This document shows, in pieces, positions 41,035-50,540 of a stretch of 64,000 nt of DNA (positions within the stretch are counted from its first letter, which is position 1; each line of letters opens with the position of its first letter). The notes beneath the pieces were generated by a model. The model made no database searches. It was given only the letters and a program-made list of their open reading frames with translations, and had not been told where the DNA came from. The position numbers and the translations under genes are program-made. Source of the DNA: Methanoregula sp. PtaU1.Bin051 (GTDB lineage Archaea > Halobacteriota > Methanomicrobia > Methanomicrobiales > Methanospirillaceae); contig MVRE01000009.1 of assembly GCA_002067895.1 (NCBI GenBank), positions 1 through 64,000 on the forward strand. The letters run 5' to 3'.

Positions 41035-42076
41035 TTTTTTGATCGTCCTGCATCATGTCGTTGATCCTCTGCTGGTCAACGCGCGGATCTTCGAACGGTT
41101 TCTTCCGCATCCGGTGCGGGAGGGCCAGGGCCATTGCTTCGCGGACATCTTCGACTGTAACTTCCTCGCGCCCGTTGAATGCCGCAATGGTTTTTGCGGT
41201 CCGGACGATTGTGATCTCGGCCCGGTGGGTCATGACGCCCATCTCGACACAGGTCTGGGCAATGCGGCGGACTATATCGTCTGAAATCTTTACCTTCGGA
41301 AGGATTGCCTTGGCGTTGACGATCTTCTCCGTGAGGCGTTTCTGTTCAGCTTCGTATTTCTGCATGAATCCCTGGGGGTCTGTCTCAAACGCATCGGCAA
41401 CATTGACGATCTCGATGCGGTCGTCAACATCGGCAATCCCCTCCACCGTCACCTGGAGACCGAAACGGTCGAGCATCTGGGGCCGCAGTTCCCCTTCTTC
41501 GGGGTTCATGGTACCGATCAGGATAAATTTTGCCGGATGGGACAAAGATATTCCTTCGCGTTCGACAACATTGACCCCCATTGCCGCAGAATCCAGCAGG
41601 ACGTCCACGACATGATCGTCCAGCAGGTTCACCTCGTCAATGTATAATATCCCCCGGTTAACTGCTGCAAGGATGCCCGGCTCCAGCGCCTTGATACCCT
41701 CCTTGATAGCGCGCTCGATGTCGATAGTGCCGATGACCCGGTCTTCCGTGGATCCGAGGGGAAGGGTAATGACCTGCACCTTCTTTTTCAGCGTTTCGAT
41801 CGGCTCACCCTTTTCGATCTTCTCGTTACAGATATCGCAGAGCTCCTGATCATTGGCAGGATTACAGTTGAACGGGCAGCCCTTGATAATCTCGATGACC
41901 GGAAGGATCTCGGCCAGTGCCCGGACCGCCGTTGACTTGGCCGTTCCTTTCTCGCCGCGGATCAGGACGCCACCGATCCGCTGGTTTATTGCGTTGAGAA
42001 TAAGTGCCTGTTTCATCTGGTCCTGCCCTACGATTGCCGTGAAAGGCAGGATGTTCTTTCTGATATGGTGAGCCAT
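41027..42076 (-). CDS. chlI: ChlI/BchI-type AAA+ chelatase ATPase
   Basis: A 349-aa AAA+ ATPase of the magnesium/cobalt chelatase family (small subunit, or the N-terminal half of a fused ChlID). Walker A is GEKGTAKST (~40), Walker [18 protein letters not shown] (~150) and the sensor/arginine-finger region [20 protein letters not shown] follows. A four-Cys segment (CPFNC...CDIC, ~68-88) may bind metal. It forms the hexameric motor that drives metal insertion by a CobN/ChlH-type subunit; a cobN homologue is in the same cluster. It stops 6 nt after an A8 run, past which the VWA half lies in another frame. Confidence 0.92.
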   Translation of the reverse strand: MAHHIRKNILPFTAIVGQDQMKQALILNAINQRIGGVLIRGEKGTAKSTAVRALAEILPVIEIIKGCPFNCNPANDQELCDICNEKIEKGEPIETLKKKVQVITLPLGSTEDRVIGTIDIERAIKEGIKALEPGILAAVNRGILYIDEVNLLDDHVVDVLLDSAAMGVNVVEREGISLSHPAKFILIGTMNPEEGELRPQMLDRFGLQVTVEGIADVDDRIEIVNVADAFETDPQGFMQKYEAEQKRLTEKIVNAKAILPKVKISDDIVRRIAQTCVEMGVMTHRAEITIVRTAKTIAAFNGREEVTVEDVREAMALALPHRMRKKPFEDPRVDQQRINDMMQDDQKKR

Positions 42077-42194
42077 GCAACAGGATAATGGATCTTCAGG
42101 TATTATTAATCTTTATTTTCGTAGTATTTAATCGGAACTTTCTTTTTATTTAGCAGAAATATTGCTTTGATTTGTAATATTTGTAAAAAATCGA

Positions 42195-42959
42195 TCAGAG
42201 CACCTCTCCCCCGCTGAAGCACCACGCGCTGATCCCGATAAGGGCGGTGGATACGATAAAAAGGATCGCTACATCGGGAGCTACCCCGATGGCAGCGTGG
42301 CCGATCAGCACTCCGCGCAACGCGTCGACCCCGTACGTGAGGGGATCGAGATATGCAAAGACACGGACAGCGGCCGGGAGGTTCTGCACCGGGAAGAGCG
42401 CTCCGGAGAGGAGGAAGAGCGGGAAGATGATGAAATTGGTCATGGTGTTGAACCCGTGGATGTCCTTCATGAACGAGGAGAGAATGAGACCGATGCAGAT
42501 GAAGATGATGGAGATGAAGAGCATGATGACAACCGAAGCAGCAATCAGATAGATGGCCGGGAGGGCAAATCCCAGAAAGACCGACAAAAAGAGCATCATC
42601 AGCGCCTGAATGATCGAGGTTGTTGCGCCCCCGGCGATCCTCCCGAGCACGATGGAGATGCGGCTTGCGGGCGTTACCATGACCTCCTTTAGAAAACCAA
42701 ACTGCCGGTCCATCAGCACCGACATCCCTGTAAAGGCACCGGTAAAGAGAAGGGTCATGCCAACAATACCCGGCACGAGATACTGAAGATAGCTGATCTC
42801 CGGCGGAAGGCCCGGGAACTCCACGCGGCGAAAGCCCATCCCGAGGAAGATCAGCATGAATACCGGCATCGCTATCGCCCCGATCATGCGTGATTTTGCC
42901 CGTACGAACTTGAGCATCTCGCGGAGCCAGAGGACGTAGATCGCAGCCGGCTGAATCAT
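42195..42959 (-). CDS. ABC-2 type export permease
   Basis: A 254-aa membrane protein with six predicted helices and the ABC-2/DrrB layout: an N-terminal amphipathic segment ELMLKFVR-like (REMLKFVRAKSRMIG), GMTLLFTGAFTGMSVLMDRQFG and the IFPLFLLSGALFPV loop. It overlaps the ATPase by 4 nt. The pair is an exporter (drug, lipid or chelate). Its substrate is unknown, but its place between a chelate importer and a chelatase hints at efflux of a product or toxic tetrapyrrole. Confidence 0.9.
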   Translation of the reverse strand: MIQPAAIYVLWLREMLKFVRAKSRMIGAIAMPVFMLIFLGMGFRRVEFPGLPPEISYLQYLVPGIVGMTLLFTGAFTGMSVLMDRQFGFLKEVMVTPASRISIVLGRIAGGATTSIIQALMMLFLSVFLGFALPAIYLIAASVVIMLFISIIFICIGLILSSFMKDIHGFNTMTNFIIFPLFLLSGALFPVQNLPAAVRVFAYLDPLTYGVDALRGVLIGHAAIGVAPDVAILFIVSTALIGISAWCFSGGEVL

Positions 42960-43957
42960 CGCATCATCCTCCGCCGCATCCCGGAATGGACATGGCCTAA
43001 CCGTGATCCTGCCTCTTCACGGATCGAAGAGCCGGTCAGGTGGATAAAAACATCTTCAAGGCTTGGCTGTCTGATGCTCACCGACACGATACTGATTCCT
43101 AAACCCTGTGCAACGGTAAAGAAGTCGGGGATCCGGCTCTCCCCTTCGGTGGCAGTGATGGTCATAATTGAGTTATCGCAGTTTATCTCCCGGATCCAAG
43201 GCCTGTCCTGAAGGGCAGGAACGAGCGATTCTGCCGGGCCCCCGGTTCCCAGCGTGATGATATCCCCCTGTAGCAGTCTTTTCAAGCCGGCAGGGGTATC
43301 CAGGGCGATAATCCTTCCGTGATCGATGATGGCGATCCGGTTGCAGAGGTAGTCGGCCTCTTCCATGTAGTGCGTGGTGAGGATGATCGTCATGGCGTAC
43401 TTCGTATTCAGGTCCCGGATATGGTTCCAGATCTTCCTTCGGGTCTGGGCATCAAGCCCCAGCGTCGGTTCATCGAGAAAGAGTACTTTCGGGCGGTGGA
43501 TGGGCCCCCTGGCGATCTCGAGCCGCCGTTTCATCCCGCCGGAATAGTTCTCGACAAGCACGTCTGCCTTGCCGGTGAGCCCCACTACATCCAGCACTTC
43601 GGCAATCCGCTTCTTCCGCTCTGCCGCTCCGATGCCATACATCATGGCATGGAAGTCGAGGTTTTCCCTTCCGGTCAGCCCGATGTCGAGTGAGGGGTCC
43701 TGGAAGATGATACCGATGCTCCTCCGAACCCCTTCGGGATCGCCTTCAATGTCGTGTCCGTCGATGGTTGCATCACCGGAGGTAGGTGCCAGCAGTGTTG
43801 TGAGCATGTTGATGATCGTGGTCTTACCTGCGCCATTGGGGCCGAGCAGGCCGAAGATCTCACCGGTCCGTACGGTGAAGGTGACGGTGTCGACAGCGAT
43901 AAGGTCGCCGAACTTACGGGTCAGCCCGTTGAGAGTAATCGTATGCATGGTATCCAT
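42956..43957 (-). CDS. ABC-2 type export ATPase (DrrA-like)
   Basis: A 333-aa ATPase: Walker A GPNGAGKTT (~38), signature YSGGMKRRLEIARG (~140), Walker B VLFLDEPTLGLD (~160), switch TTHYMEEAD, and the C-terminal ~100-residue regulatory tail found in DrrA/CcmA-type exporters. It pairs with the ABC-2 permease that follows. It begins ~165 nt after the BtuD-type ATPase in the same direction. ATG 43957 and 43948 (MHTITL) are both possible starts. Confidence 0.92.
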   Translation of the reverse strand: MDTMHTITLNGLTRKFGDLIAVDTVTFTVRTGEIFGLLGPNGAGKTTIINMLTTLLAPTSGDATIDGHDIEGDPEGVRRSIGIIFQDPSLDIGLTGRENLDFHAMMYGIGAAERKKRIAEVLDVVGLTGKADVLVENYSGGMKRRLEIARGPIHRPKVLFLDEPTLGLDAQTRRKIWNHIRDLNTKYAMTIILTTHYMEEADYLCNRIAIIDHGRIIALDTPAGLKRLLQGDIITLGTGGPAESLVPALQDRPWIREINCDNSIMTITATEGESRIPDFFTVAQGLGISIVSVSIRQPSLEDVFIHLTGSSIREEAGSRLGHVHSGMRRRMMR

Positions 43958-44122
43958 ATCCTAAGGGGTTGTGCGCTCATGTGAGCTCCTCATCGTATCA
44001 ATGGCCGCTTCCGGAACCTCCGATTCTGGCATACCCGCAGGTGCCGCCGGCCATAAACCGTTACATAGCGGAAGCGTGGCATCAGGCACCGCCCGACTGT
44101 AGGGGGACTATAGCCCTCTGGT

Positions 44123-44905
44123 TCATGCACCCTCCTCCACTCCGCGGACCGGCACGATGACCGGGTTGCCCGTAGTATCGTAGAGGAAGGTCGCCTCCAC
44201 GCCATAAACGTCCCGGACGGTCTGCGGCGTGAAGAGAACCCGCGGGCTCCCGATCCCGTAAATCGATCCCTTCCGGATCATGGCGACGGTATCGGCGTAG
44301 CGGGCTGCAAGGTTGATATCATGGATGGCCATGACCACCGAGATACCGGACCGGCTGACAAGCGAGCGGACAGTCTCCATGGTGTCCAGCTGGTGTTTTA
44401 AATCAAGGCTGCTCGTTGGCTCATCGAGGAGGAGAACCTCCGGTTCCTGAGCGAGCGCACGTGCGATGAAGACTTTCTGGCGCTGGCCTCCCGAGAGCTC
44501 CCAGAGGTCCTCCATTGCGAGATTTTCGATCTTCATGTCATGCAGGACACGGTCAACGATCCCGAGATCGCGCTTTGCCGGTCTCCAGCCCATGTGGACG
44601 CGTCGACCCATCAGGACCGCGTCATAGACGGTCATGGACATTCCCATCGTTTCAGACTGAGGTACATACCCGATCCGCCGTGCCACATCGCTGATGTGCA
44701 TCCTGTGGATCTCGTTTCCGTCCATTACGACCCTGCCTTGTGGCCGGAGGATCTGGTTGATACACTTGATGAGGGTGCTCTTGCCCGACCCGTTGGGCCC
44801 GAGAAGACCGAATACCTTGCCTTTCCCTACATTAAAACTGAGCCCCTGCAGTACCGGGGCGCTCCGGTAGCGAAAGCTTAAGTCCTGAATGATGATCTTT
44901 ACCAA
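44123..44905 (-). CDS. ABC transporter ATPase (BtuD/FepC-type), corrinoid/chelate cluster
   Basis: A 260-aa nucleotide-binding subunit with Walker A GPNGSGKST, signature LSGGQRQKVFIARAL, Walker B EVLLLDEPTSSLD and the switch His in AIHDINL. I chose TTG 44905, which overlaps the permease stop (TTGGTAA) and has AGGGGA just upstream; there is no ATG in a sensible position. It energises the permease at 44899-45942 and uptake of ligands bound by the neighbouring binding proteins. Confidence 0.92.
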   Translation of the reverse strand: MVKIIIQDLSFRYRSAPVLQGLSFNVGKGKVFGLLGPNGSGKSTLIKCINQILRPQGRVVMDGNEIHRMHISDVARRIGYVPQSETMGMSMTVYDAVLMGRRVHMGWRPAKRDLGIVDRVLHDMKIENLAMEDLWELSGGQRQKVFIARALAQEPEVLLLDEPTSSLDLKHQLDTMETVRSLVSRSGISVVMAIHDINLAARYADTVAMIRKGSIYGIGSPRVLFTPQTVRDVYGVEATFLYDTTGNPVIVPVRGVEEGA

Positions 44906-45942
44906 TACATTCCCCTCCGCTTGATGAACAGGTAGATGAAGAACGGTACGCCGATGAACGAGGTCATGATGCCAATCGGGATGACCTGCGGCGCAAAGAG
45001 TGTCCGGGACGCCATGTCTGCGCATATCAGGATGAGGGCGCCCATCAGTGCGGATGCCGGCAACAGGAAGCGGTGGTCAGGCCCCACGAGCATCCGGCAG
45101 ATGTGCGGCCCCACGAGGCCGATGAACCCGATGGTACCTGTAAAACAGATGATCCCGGCCGTGATCAGGGAGGTCAGGACGAGTGTTACGACCCGGACCC
45201 GGCCCACATCGACTCCCATGCTTTTTGCCGCTTCGTCACCGGATCCCATGACGTTGAGGTCCATCGAGTACCACAGGAGAATGGGGATGGTCACGGTAAG
45301 AATCGCCGCGACAATATGGATGGCGAACCAGTTCGCCCTCCCGAGACTCCCCATGGTCCAGAAGACAACCTGCTGGAGTGCGTCAGCCGTGCCGACATAC
45401 TGGAGGAACGAGGTCAGCGCCCCGAAGAGATAACTGATGGCGATCCCGGCCATGATAATGGCACCGGGAGTGAACTTCTTCGTGAACGCAAGGGCATAGA
45501 TGGCAAATGATGCGATCAGGGTGAAGATGAACGCGTTGATGACGACAATGTACGAGCCTCCGAAAACCCCAATCCCGAGGATGATGGCAAGCGAAGCGCC
45601 GAAAGTTGCTGCCGCGGTGATGCCGAGCGTGAACGGGCTCGCAAGCGGGTTTCGCAGGATCGCCTGCAGTACCGCACCGCAGATCCCGAGGCCTGCCCCG
45701 GCAGCGATGCCCATGCACACCCTTGGCAGCCGGACGTTCCAGATAACAAGATCGGCCGTAGTTTCGCCCGGGTTAAGGATGCCCTGCGCAATGATGCGGT
45801 ACACGTCCGTGATTGTCATGTCATAGGAGCCGATCGTGACCGCAATCCCTACCACGAGGATGAGTGCAATGGTGGTGATGGCGAGGAAAAATACCTTCTT
45901 CTGGACGAATGAGAGGTATTTTCCCGTGGTTGTTTCCGGCAT
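44899..45942 (-). CDS. FecCD/BtuC-type ABC permease, corrinoid/chelate cluster
   Basis: A 347-aa permease with ~10 helices and conserved RLPRVCMGIAAGAGLGICG, RNPLASPFTLGITAAATFGA and GLVGPHICRMLVGPDHRFLL. It is closely related to the permeases at 24.2 and 26.7 kb. It lies between the binding-protein genes and its ATPase, 16 nt after the first binding protein. Confidence 0.93.
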   Translation of the reverse strand: MPETTTGKYLSFVQKKVFFLAITTIALILVVGIAVTIGSYDMTITDVYRIIAQGILNPGETTADLVIWNVRLPRVCMGIAAGAGLGICGAVLQAILRNPLASPFTLGITAAATFGASLAIILGIGVFGGSYIVVINAFIFTLIASFAIYALAFTKKFTPGAIIMAGIAISYLFGALTSFLQYVGTADALQQVVFWTMGSLGRANWFAIHIVAAILTVTIPILLWYSMDLNVMGSGDEAAKSMGVDVGRVRVVTLVLTSLITAGIICFTGTIGFIGLVGPHICRMLVGPDHRFLLPASALMGALILICADMASRTLFAPQVIPIGIMTSFIGVPFFIYLFIKRRGMYW

Positions 45943-45958
45943 GATTATATTTCTCTCC

Positions 45959-47188
45959 TTAATCCGGGTAGCTGAATGTGCCGTTCTTTGTTACATCATA
46001 CGATGAACCGAGGAACTCTGTCACGAATTCCTGGTGAATCGCAGACGGGTCGATATCCGCGAACTGATCCGGGTAGAACCATTTGGCTACCCGGGCCCGG
46101 GCTGCCGGGTACGTAAGCCCGTTGGTGTACCGGTAGCTGAGCACGTAAACGCGCCTGTTCTTGATCGCGGGGACTTCCTGCAGTGCCGGGTGGGATATAA
46201 GTTCGTTATATTGAGTGCTAAGTTCGGTGACGTTGTCGGCAGAATAACTGCCGGCATAGGCAACGCCAAGGATCACATCGGGTTTCTGCTGGGCCAGCCA
46301 TTCGATATCGATGGTTCCCTGCGGGTTTTTCAGATTTGAGGCAACATTGATGCCACCGGCATCCGTGCAGTAGAAGCTGTAATGCTCGGCATCCGATACC
46401 GTTCTCCGCTCGTTGCTGCGTTCGGTGAAGCTGGTGGACCAGACATCCACAAAGACACGGACCTTCCTGTCTTCCGGCACCTGTGCGAGGCGTTTGTCGA
46501 TCTCCGCCATCCAGCGATCATGCCATTTTTCGTACGCACCCGACCGGTCTGTCCGGTTGAGAAGGTACCCCAGTTTCCTCATCTCGGGAACAAGTGTCCA
46601 TGGCCGGATGAAATCCAGGCGGATGACCGGCACTCCCTGCGGCATGCGCTTTTCGAAGAATTCCGATCCCGGGCCAAGCATGGTGTACGTGAGGAGGGCA
46701 TCGGGTTTGCATGCAAGGATCTTCTCGAAGTCCGGTTCGTACGGTCCCCCTCCACCGATATTTACTTTTGTGCGAATTTCCGGAACAACCACAGCATCCT
46801 GCAGGGCACTGTTGGCGACTCCGACCACGAGGTCTTCGGCATCAAGCGGCTTTATGGCATGGAAGTTATAAGCCACGATCCGGTTAAGAGGCTTTACAAT
46901 GGTTACTGTTTTACCTGCGGTATCGGTGATCTGTCTTGGGTATTCCGGATAATGACTAACCGCATCAGCAAGATGTCCTGCCAAGAGCTGGCTGCTCTCT
47001 TCGTTCAGGTGTTTTTCCGAGCAGTACAGCAGGATCTCTTCTCTCATTATCTTTTGTGCGGCAGCATGGATCTCATCCGTTGTCTGTGGCACATATCCTT
47101 CATGTGTTACCGGAACCGCCCAGGCGTGCATGCAGAATGCACAGGAGAGTGCCAATGCAAGTACAAACACCCTCCCGCCCGGAATCAT
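45959..47188 (-). CDS. Substrate-binding protein 1 with N-terminal extension
   Basis: A 409-aa secreted binding protein. The signal peptide MIPGGRVFVLALALSCAF ends near MHAWA, without a lipobox. Residues ~30-90 form a conserved helical extension (TTDEIHAAAQKIMREEILLY... HYPEYPRQITD) shared by three paralogues here and absent from the lipoproteins at 23 and 29 kb. The PF01497 domain follows (GKTVTIVKPLNRIVAYN, GGGGPYEPDFEKILACKPDA) and ends WFYPDQFADIDPSAI. Its ATG overlaps the stop of the PGF-CTERM gene (ATGA), which decides the start. It delivers ligand to the permease 16 nt downstream. Confidence 0.88.
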   Translation of the reverse strand: MIPGGRVFVLALALSCAFCMHAWAVPVTHEGYVPQTTDEIHAAAQKIMREEILLYCSEKHLNEESSQLLAGHLADAVSHYPEYPRQITDTAGKTVTIVKPLNRIVAYNFHAIKPLDAEDLVVGVANSALQDAVVVPEIRTKVNIGGGGPYEPDFEKILACKPDALLTYTMLGPGSEFFEKRMPQGVPVIRLDFIRPWTLVPEMRKLGYLLNRTDRSGAYEKWHDRWMAEIDKRLAQVPEDRKVRVFVDVWSTSFTERSNERRTVSDAEHYSFYCTDAGGINVASNLKNPQGTIDIEWLAQQKPDVILGVAYAGSYSADNVTELSTQYNELISHPALQEVPAIKNRRVYVLSYRYTNGLTYPAARARVAKWFYPDQFADIDPSAIHQEFVTEFLGSSYDVTKNGTFSYPD

Positions 47189-47706
47189 ACATGTTTCCCC
47201 GTATTGCAGAAGCAATATGTTATTGTGCAGACCGCGAGCAGGATAATCGGTATACCAAAACCAGGCGATTTCTGTGCGCCTGTACATGAGGATGTATCAG
47301 CACCAGGAGTTACAAGAAGCGTTGCCGGTATCGTCCCGCTTGTTTTTGCTCCTACATCCTCCCATCTGCCATTGATGTACCCGCAGCCGGCTGATGGCAT
47401 TAATATGGTGTACTTAATCTCCCTTTCACCTGTCATTGCGAATATAACGGTCTGGCCATCCCGTTTTACGGCATCGGCTGCATGCGACGTGCCTGAAAAA
47501 GTGAAGCCCTCCGGGAGTGTCTCGATAACGCCCCCGAAAAACGATGGGGGTATTGTGAGAGTCACGGTGACAGATTCTTCCGGTCCCGTTGAGACAGGCA
47601 AAATAGTCCGCATGATCTGCTGGTCAGCTGCATTCACCGGAGAACCGAGCATGGCAACAAGGACGACGCAGGTGATCAGTACGGGCATCCGGCGGAAGAG
47701 ATTCAT
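47185..47706 (-). CDS. Surface protein with PGF-CTERM-like anchor
   Basis: A 173-aa exported protein. It has a signal peptide (MPVLITCVVLVAMLGSPVNAA), a beta-rich domain of ~110 residues (ESVTVTLTIPPSFFGG, LPEGFTFSGTSHAADAVKRD, EREIKYTILMPSAG), and a C-terminal PGFGIPIILLAVCTITYCF helix with a short tail. That tail matches the PGF-CTERM signal processed by archaeosortase A. The stop overlaps the start of binding protein 1, so production is coupled. It may be a surface receptor or shuttle for the ligand, comparable to NEAT or cohesin-like proteins, but no family is recognised. Confidence 0.78.
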   Translation of the reverse strand: MNLFRRMPVLITCVVLVAMLGSPVNAADQQIMRTILPVSTGPEESVTVTLTIPPSFFGGVIETLPEGFTFSGTSHAADAVKRDGQTVIFAMTGEREIKYTILMPSAGCGYINGRWEDVGAKTSGTIPATLLVTPGADTSSCTGAQKSPGFGIPIILLAVCTITYCFCNTGKHV

Positions 47707-47846
47707 GCAGAACTCTTTGATCCCGGTTCTTAAAAATATGTTTATTTGTAATACATAATCTGATGAAATAAAAAAAATGACATAGAACTTACTCGATTGC
47801 CTGCCAAGGGCATCCTGTTCTAGGCTGACCTTTACACCTTTTTTAA

Positions 47847-49082
47847 TCAGGCTGGATATGTATACACACCATAGCGCCTGACATCAAACGAAGCGTTGAG
47901 GAAACGGTTCATGTAATCCTGATGGATCTCTTTTGGATCCATATCTCTGAACAGCTCCGGATGGAATCATTTCGCAATCTGCGCCCGTGCCGCCGGATAT
48001 GCCAGACTGTTCGTGTAAAGCCAGCAGATAATGTATACCCTCTTGTTTTTAATCGCTGAAATTTCCTGCAGGGCGGGATGGTTCATCAGTTCATCATACT
48101 GGTCCCTGAGTTCACGGATATCCTCAGTACCATATCCACCTTTTCTCGCCACTCCGAGAATGATGTCAGGGTTCTGCTGGGCCAGCCACTCAATATCGAC
48201 GGCTCCCTGAGGATTCGTGAGATTTTCTGCGATGTTTACTGCCCCGTTCTCTGTCAGGTACAGGTTGTAATGCGATGATGCCATACCTGAAGAGACCGTT
48301 GTACGAACGTTCGGATCCGAACCCTTCCCTACCCATGAATCGATAAATACCCGGACCTTCTCGTTGTCAGGGAGCATGTCAATCCGCTGCTGTATTTTCG
48401 TCATCCGGGAGTTATACCAGTCCGCGTATGCCTGTGACCGGTCGGTCCGGTTGATCAGATAACCCAGTTTGTTCAATTCTGAAACCATGGCATGCGGACG
48501 GCTGTAGTCCTGCCGTATGACCGGAACATTATCCGGCAAACGGTTCTCAAAGAAATCCCTGCCGGGACCAACCTGCGTGTAGGTGAGGAGCAGGTCAGGT
48601 TTGCATGCAAGAATTGTCTCCATGTCGGGCTCGACACCTCCCCCGCCCCCGACATTAACCTTTGTCGTCAGCCAGGGGATGATCCGGGCTTCCCGCATCG
48701 CGGCATCGGCAATTCCGATCGTCTGGTTTTCAGCCGCAAGCACCCCCAGCGGGAAATAATTAAACGCGATTATCCGCGACAGTGGGCGATAAATGGTTAT
48801 CGTGGTTCCGGCAGTATCGGTGATCCTTCTTGGATATTCCGGATAATATTTAATGGCACTGGCAATCTGGTCTGCGGACAGGCACGATTTTTTTTCATTT
48901 AAGTATTCACCTGCCAAATACGAGAGAATCTCTTCTTTCAGGATCTGGCCTGCATACGTATGTATCTCATTGTTATTCCGGGGAATCTCTTCCTGAACTG
49001 CGGCCGATGCTGTGCAAATAATGAAGAAGCATGCAACCCATATAATCCCAAAAAATACGACAAAAAAATTGATTGCCTTCAT
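47847..49082 (-). pseudogene. Substrate-binding protein 2, interrupted by in-frame TGA
   Basis: A paralogue of the binding proteins on both sides, with signal peptide, the helical N-terminal extension (NNEIHTYAGQILKEEILSYL) and the PF01497 domain. Translation meets TGA at 47967-47969, where both relatives have Trp (AKWFYP and VQWIYP). The frame then stays intact and homologous for 39 codons (FHPELFRDMDPKEIHQDYM... ) to its natural stop at 47847. A single G-to-A change from TGG explains this. The 371-aa truncated product may still fold. A sequencing error or readthrough cannot be ruled out. Confidence 0.85.
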
Positions 49083-49156
49083 CAGTTACACTTCCCTAAC
49101 TTTAACAAGGATTTTTGCCGGCCATCGAATCTGCCCATATATTCCCGCTCCCATTG

Positions 49157-50437
49157 TTATGGATAGTGGAACGCTCCATTTCTCGTAACATCGTAGGAAA
49201 CGTTATAGAACATGTCGACATACTCCTGGTGAATTGCATCGGGGTTCATGTCAGCAAAAAGATCGGGGTAAATCCATTGCACGGCCTGTGCGCGTGCAGC
49301 AGGGTATGAAAGGCCCATGACATAACGGAAACTCAGGATATAGATCCTTTTGTTTTTCACTGCCTGTACTTCCTTTAGAGCTGGCAGGCCGGAAAGTTCG
49401 TCGTATTGTGATTTGAGGTCGCCAGAATTTTCTGCTGCATATCCTCCATGGTATGCCGATCCGAGGATTATTTCCGGGTCCTGCTGTGCAATCCATTCAA
49501 TATCAACAGTGCCTTGGGGATTCTGAAGATCGGCGGCAATGTTGATCCCACCGTTGTCGCTGCAGTAGGACCGGCTGTAGTACATGCTGTCTGAGACTGT
49601 CCGCCGCTCATTACCGGTTCCGGTGAATGTATTGGACCAGACGTCGATGAAGACCCGGGCCTTTTCACCCTGCGGGATGGTGTCAAGACGGCGGTTGATC
49701 TCGTTGATAATTCCGTCATGCCATGACACATATGCAGATGAACGGTCGGTCCGGTTGAGGAGGTACCCCAGTTTCTTCATTTCGGTTGCGAGCGTGGACG
49801 GGCGGATGAAATCGAGACGGATGACCGGTACTCCGTCAGGCAACCGGTCTTCATAAAATTCTCGTCCCTGCCCAAACTGGGTGTATGTGAGGATGGCGTC
49901 CGGGTGGAGCGAGAGGATCTTCTCAAAGTCGGGCCCGTTCTGTCCGCCGCCGACATCTGTTTTTTCCGCCAGCCATGGGGCAAGGGTCGCCCCTTCGGGA
50001 ACTACGCTCGAAACACTAGTTATGCAATCGCCGGCATCAAGTACTCCAAGGGGCATCGAGTTGACTGCAACGATATTTTTAAGCGGCCGGATGATCGTGA
50101 TGGTAGTATTGGCAGAATCAGTTATCCGCCTTGGATACGCGGGATAGTGCTTCACAGCATCTGCCAGATCTTCTGAAGAGAGGTGGGGTATAGATGTGCC
50201 GGTGTATTCTGCGGAACAATAGCGGAGTATCTCGTCCCTCATGACGACCTGCGCGTATTCATGTATCTCTTCCGTTGTCTGCGGAATACCGTCCGCAGCG
50301 AGGGCAGCTGATGCCGGCGGAGGGAAAATGCAGCAACAGATTATAAAGAGCTGAATGAAGATATGTGACCGGGGCACGGGCAGAAAATGACCATTGGCTT
50401 GTGCGGAAAATTGAAGTATGCTGCATGAACGCTTCAT
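49157..50437 (-). CDS. Substrate-binding protein 3 with N-terminal extension
   Basis: A 426-aa paralogue with a long signal sequence (hydrophobic FIQLFIICCCIFPPPASAA), the helical extension (TTEEIHEYAQVVMRDEILRYC), and the PF01497 domain with NRTDRSSAYVSWHD and VFIDVWSNTFTGTGNERRTV. The last segment is near-identical to binding protein 1 and may line the ligand site. It starts ~100 nt after the cobN stop, with GGTGA upstream of the ATG. Three similar binding proteins for one permease suggest several related ligands. Confidence 0.88.
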   Translation of the reverse strand: MKRSCSILQFSAQANGHFLPVPRSHIFIQLFIICCCIFPPPASAALAADGIPQTTEEIHEYAQVVMRDEILRYCSAEYTGTSIPHLSSEDLADAVKHYPAYPRRITDSANTTITIIRPLKNIVAVNSMPLGVLDAGDCITSVSSVVPEGATLAPWLAEKTDVGGGQNGPDFEKILSLHPDAILTYTQFGQGREFYEDRLPDGVPVIRLDFIRPSTLATEMKKLGYLLNRTDRSSAYVSWHDGIINEINRRLDTIPQGEKARVFIDVWSNTFTGTGNERRTVSDSMYYSRSYCSDNGGINIAADLQNPQGTVDIEWIAQQDPEIILGSAYHGGYAAENSGDLKSQYDELSGLPALKEVQAVKNKRIYILSFRYVMGLSYPAARAQAVQWIYPDLFADMNPDAIHQEYVDMFYNVSYDVTRNGAFHYP

Positions 50438-50540
50438 TCTCTCACCACGCGCTTTAGGGCTTTTTGCCTTATCAAAACCACAACCCTTGTTCTCTACCGT
50501 GTTTGTTTCATATCGGCTTTCTTAGAGGCAATGCCTACTC

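Noticed and set aside
43958-44122. Cobalamin riboswitch between the BtuD-type ATPase and the ABC-2 exporter
   Set aside because: The spacer is rich in short stems, but no convincing B12-box (GCCACTG-type) and no expected core layout could be found. B12 riboswitches are also rare in archaea.
47967-47969. TGA in binding protein 2 as a selenocysteine codon
   Set aside because: The aligned residue in paralogues is Trp in a surface helix, not Cys, and no SECIS-like structure is evident.
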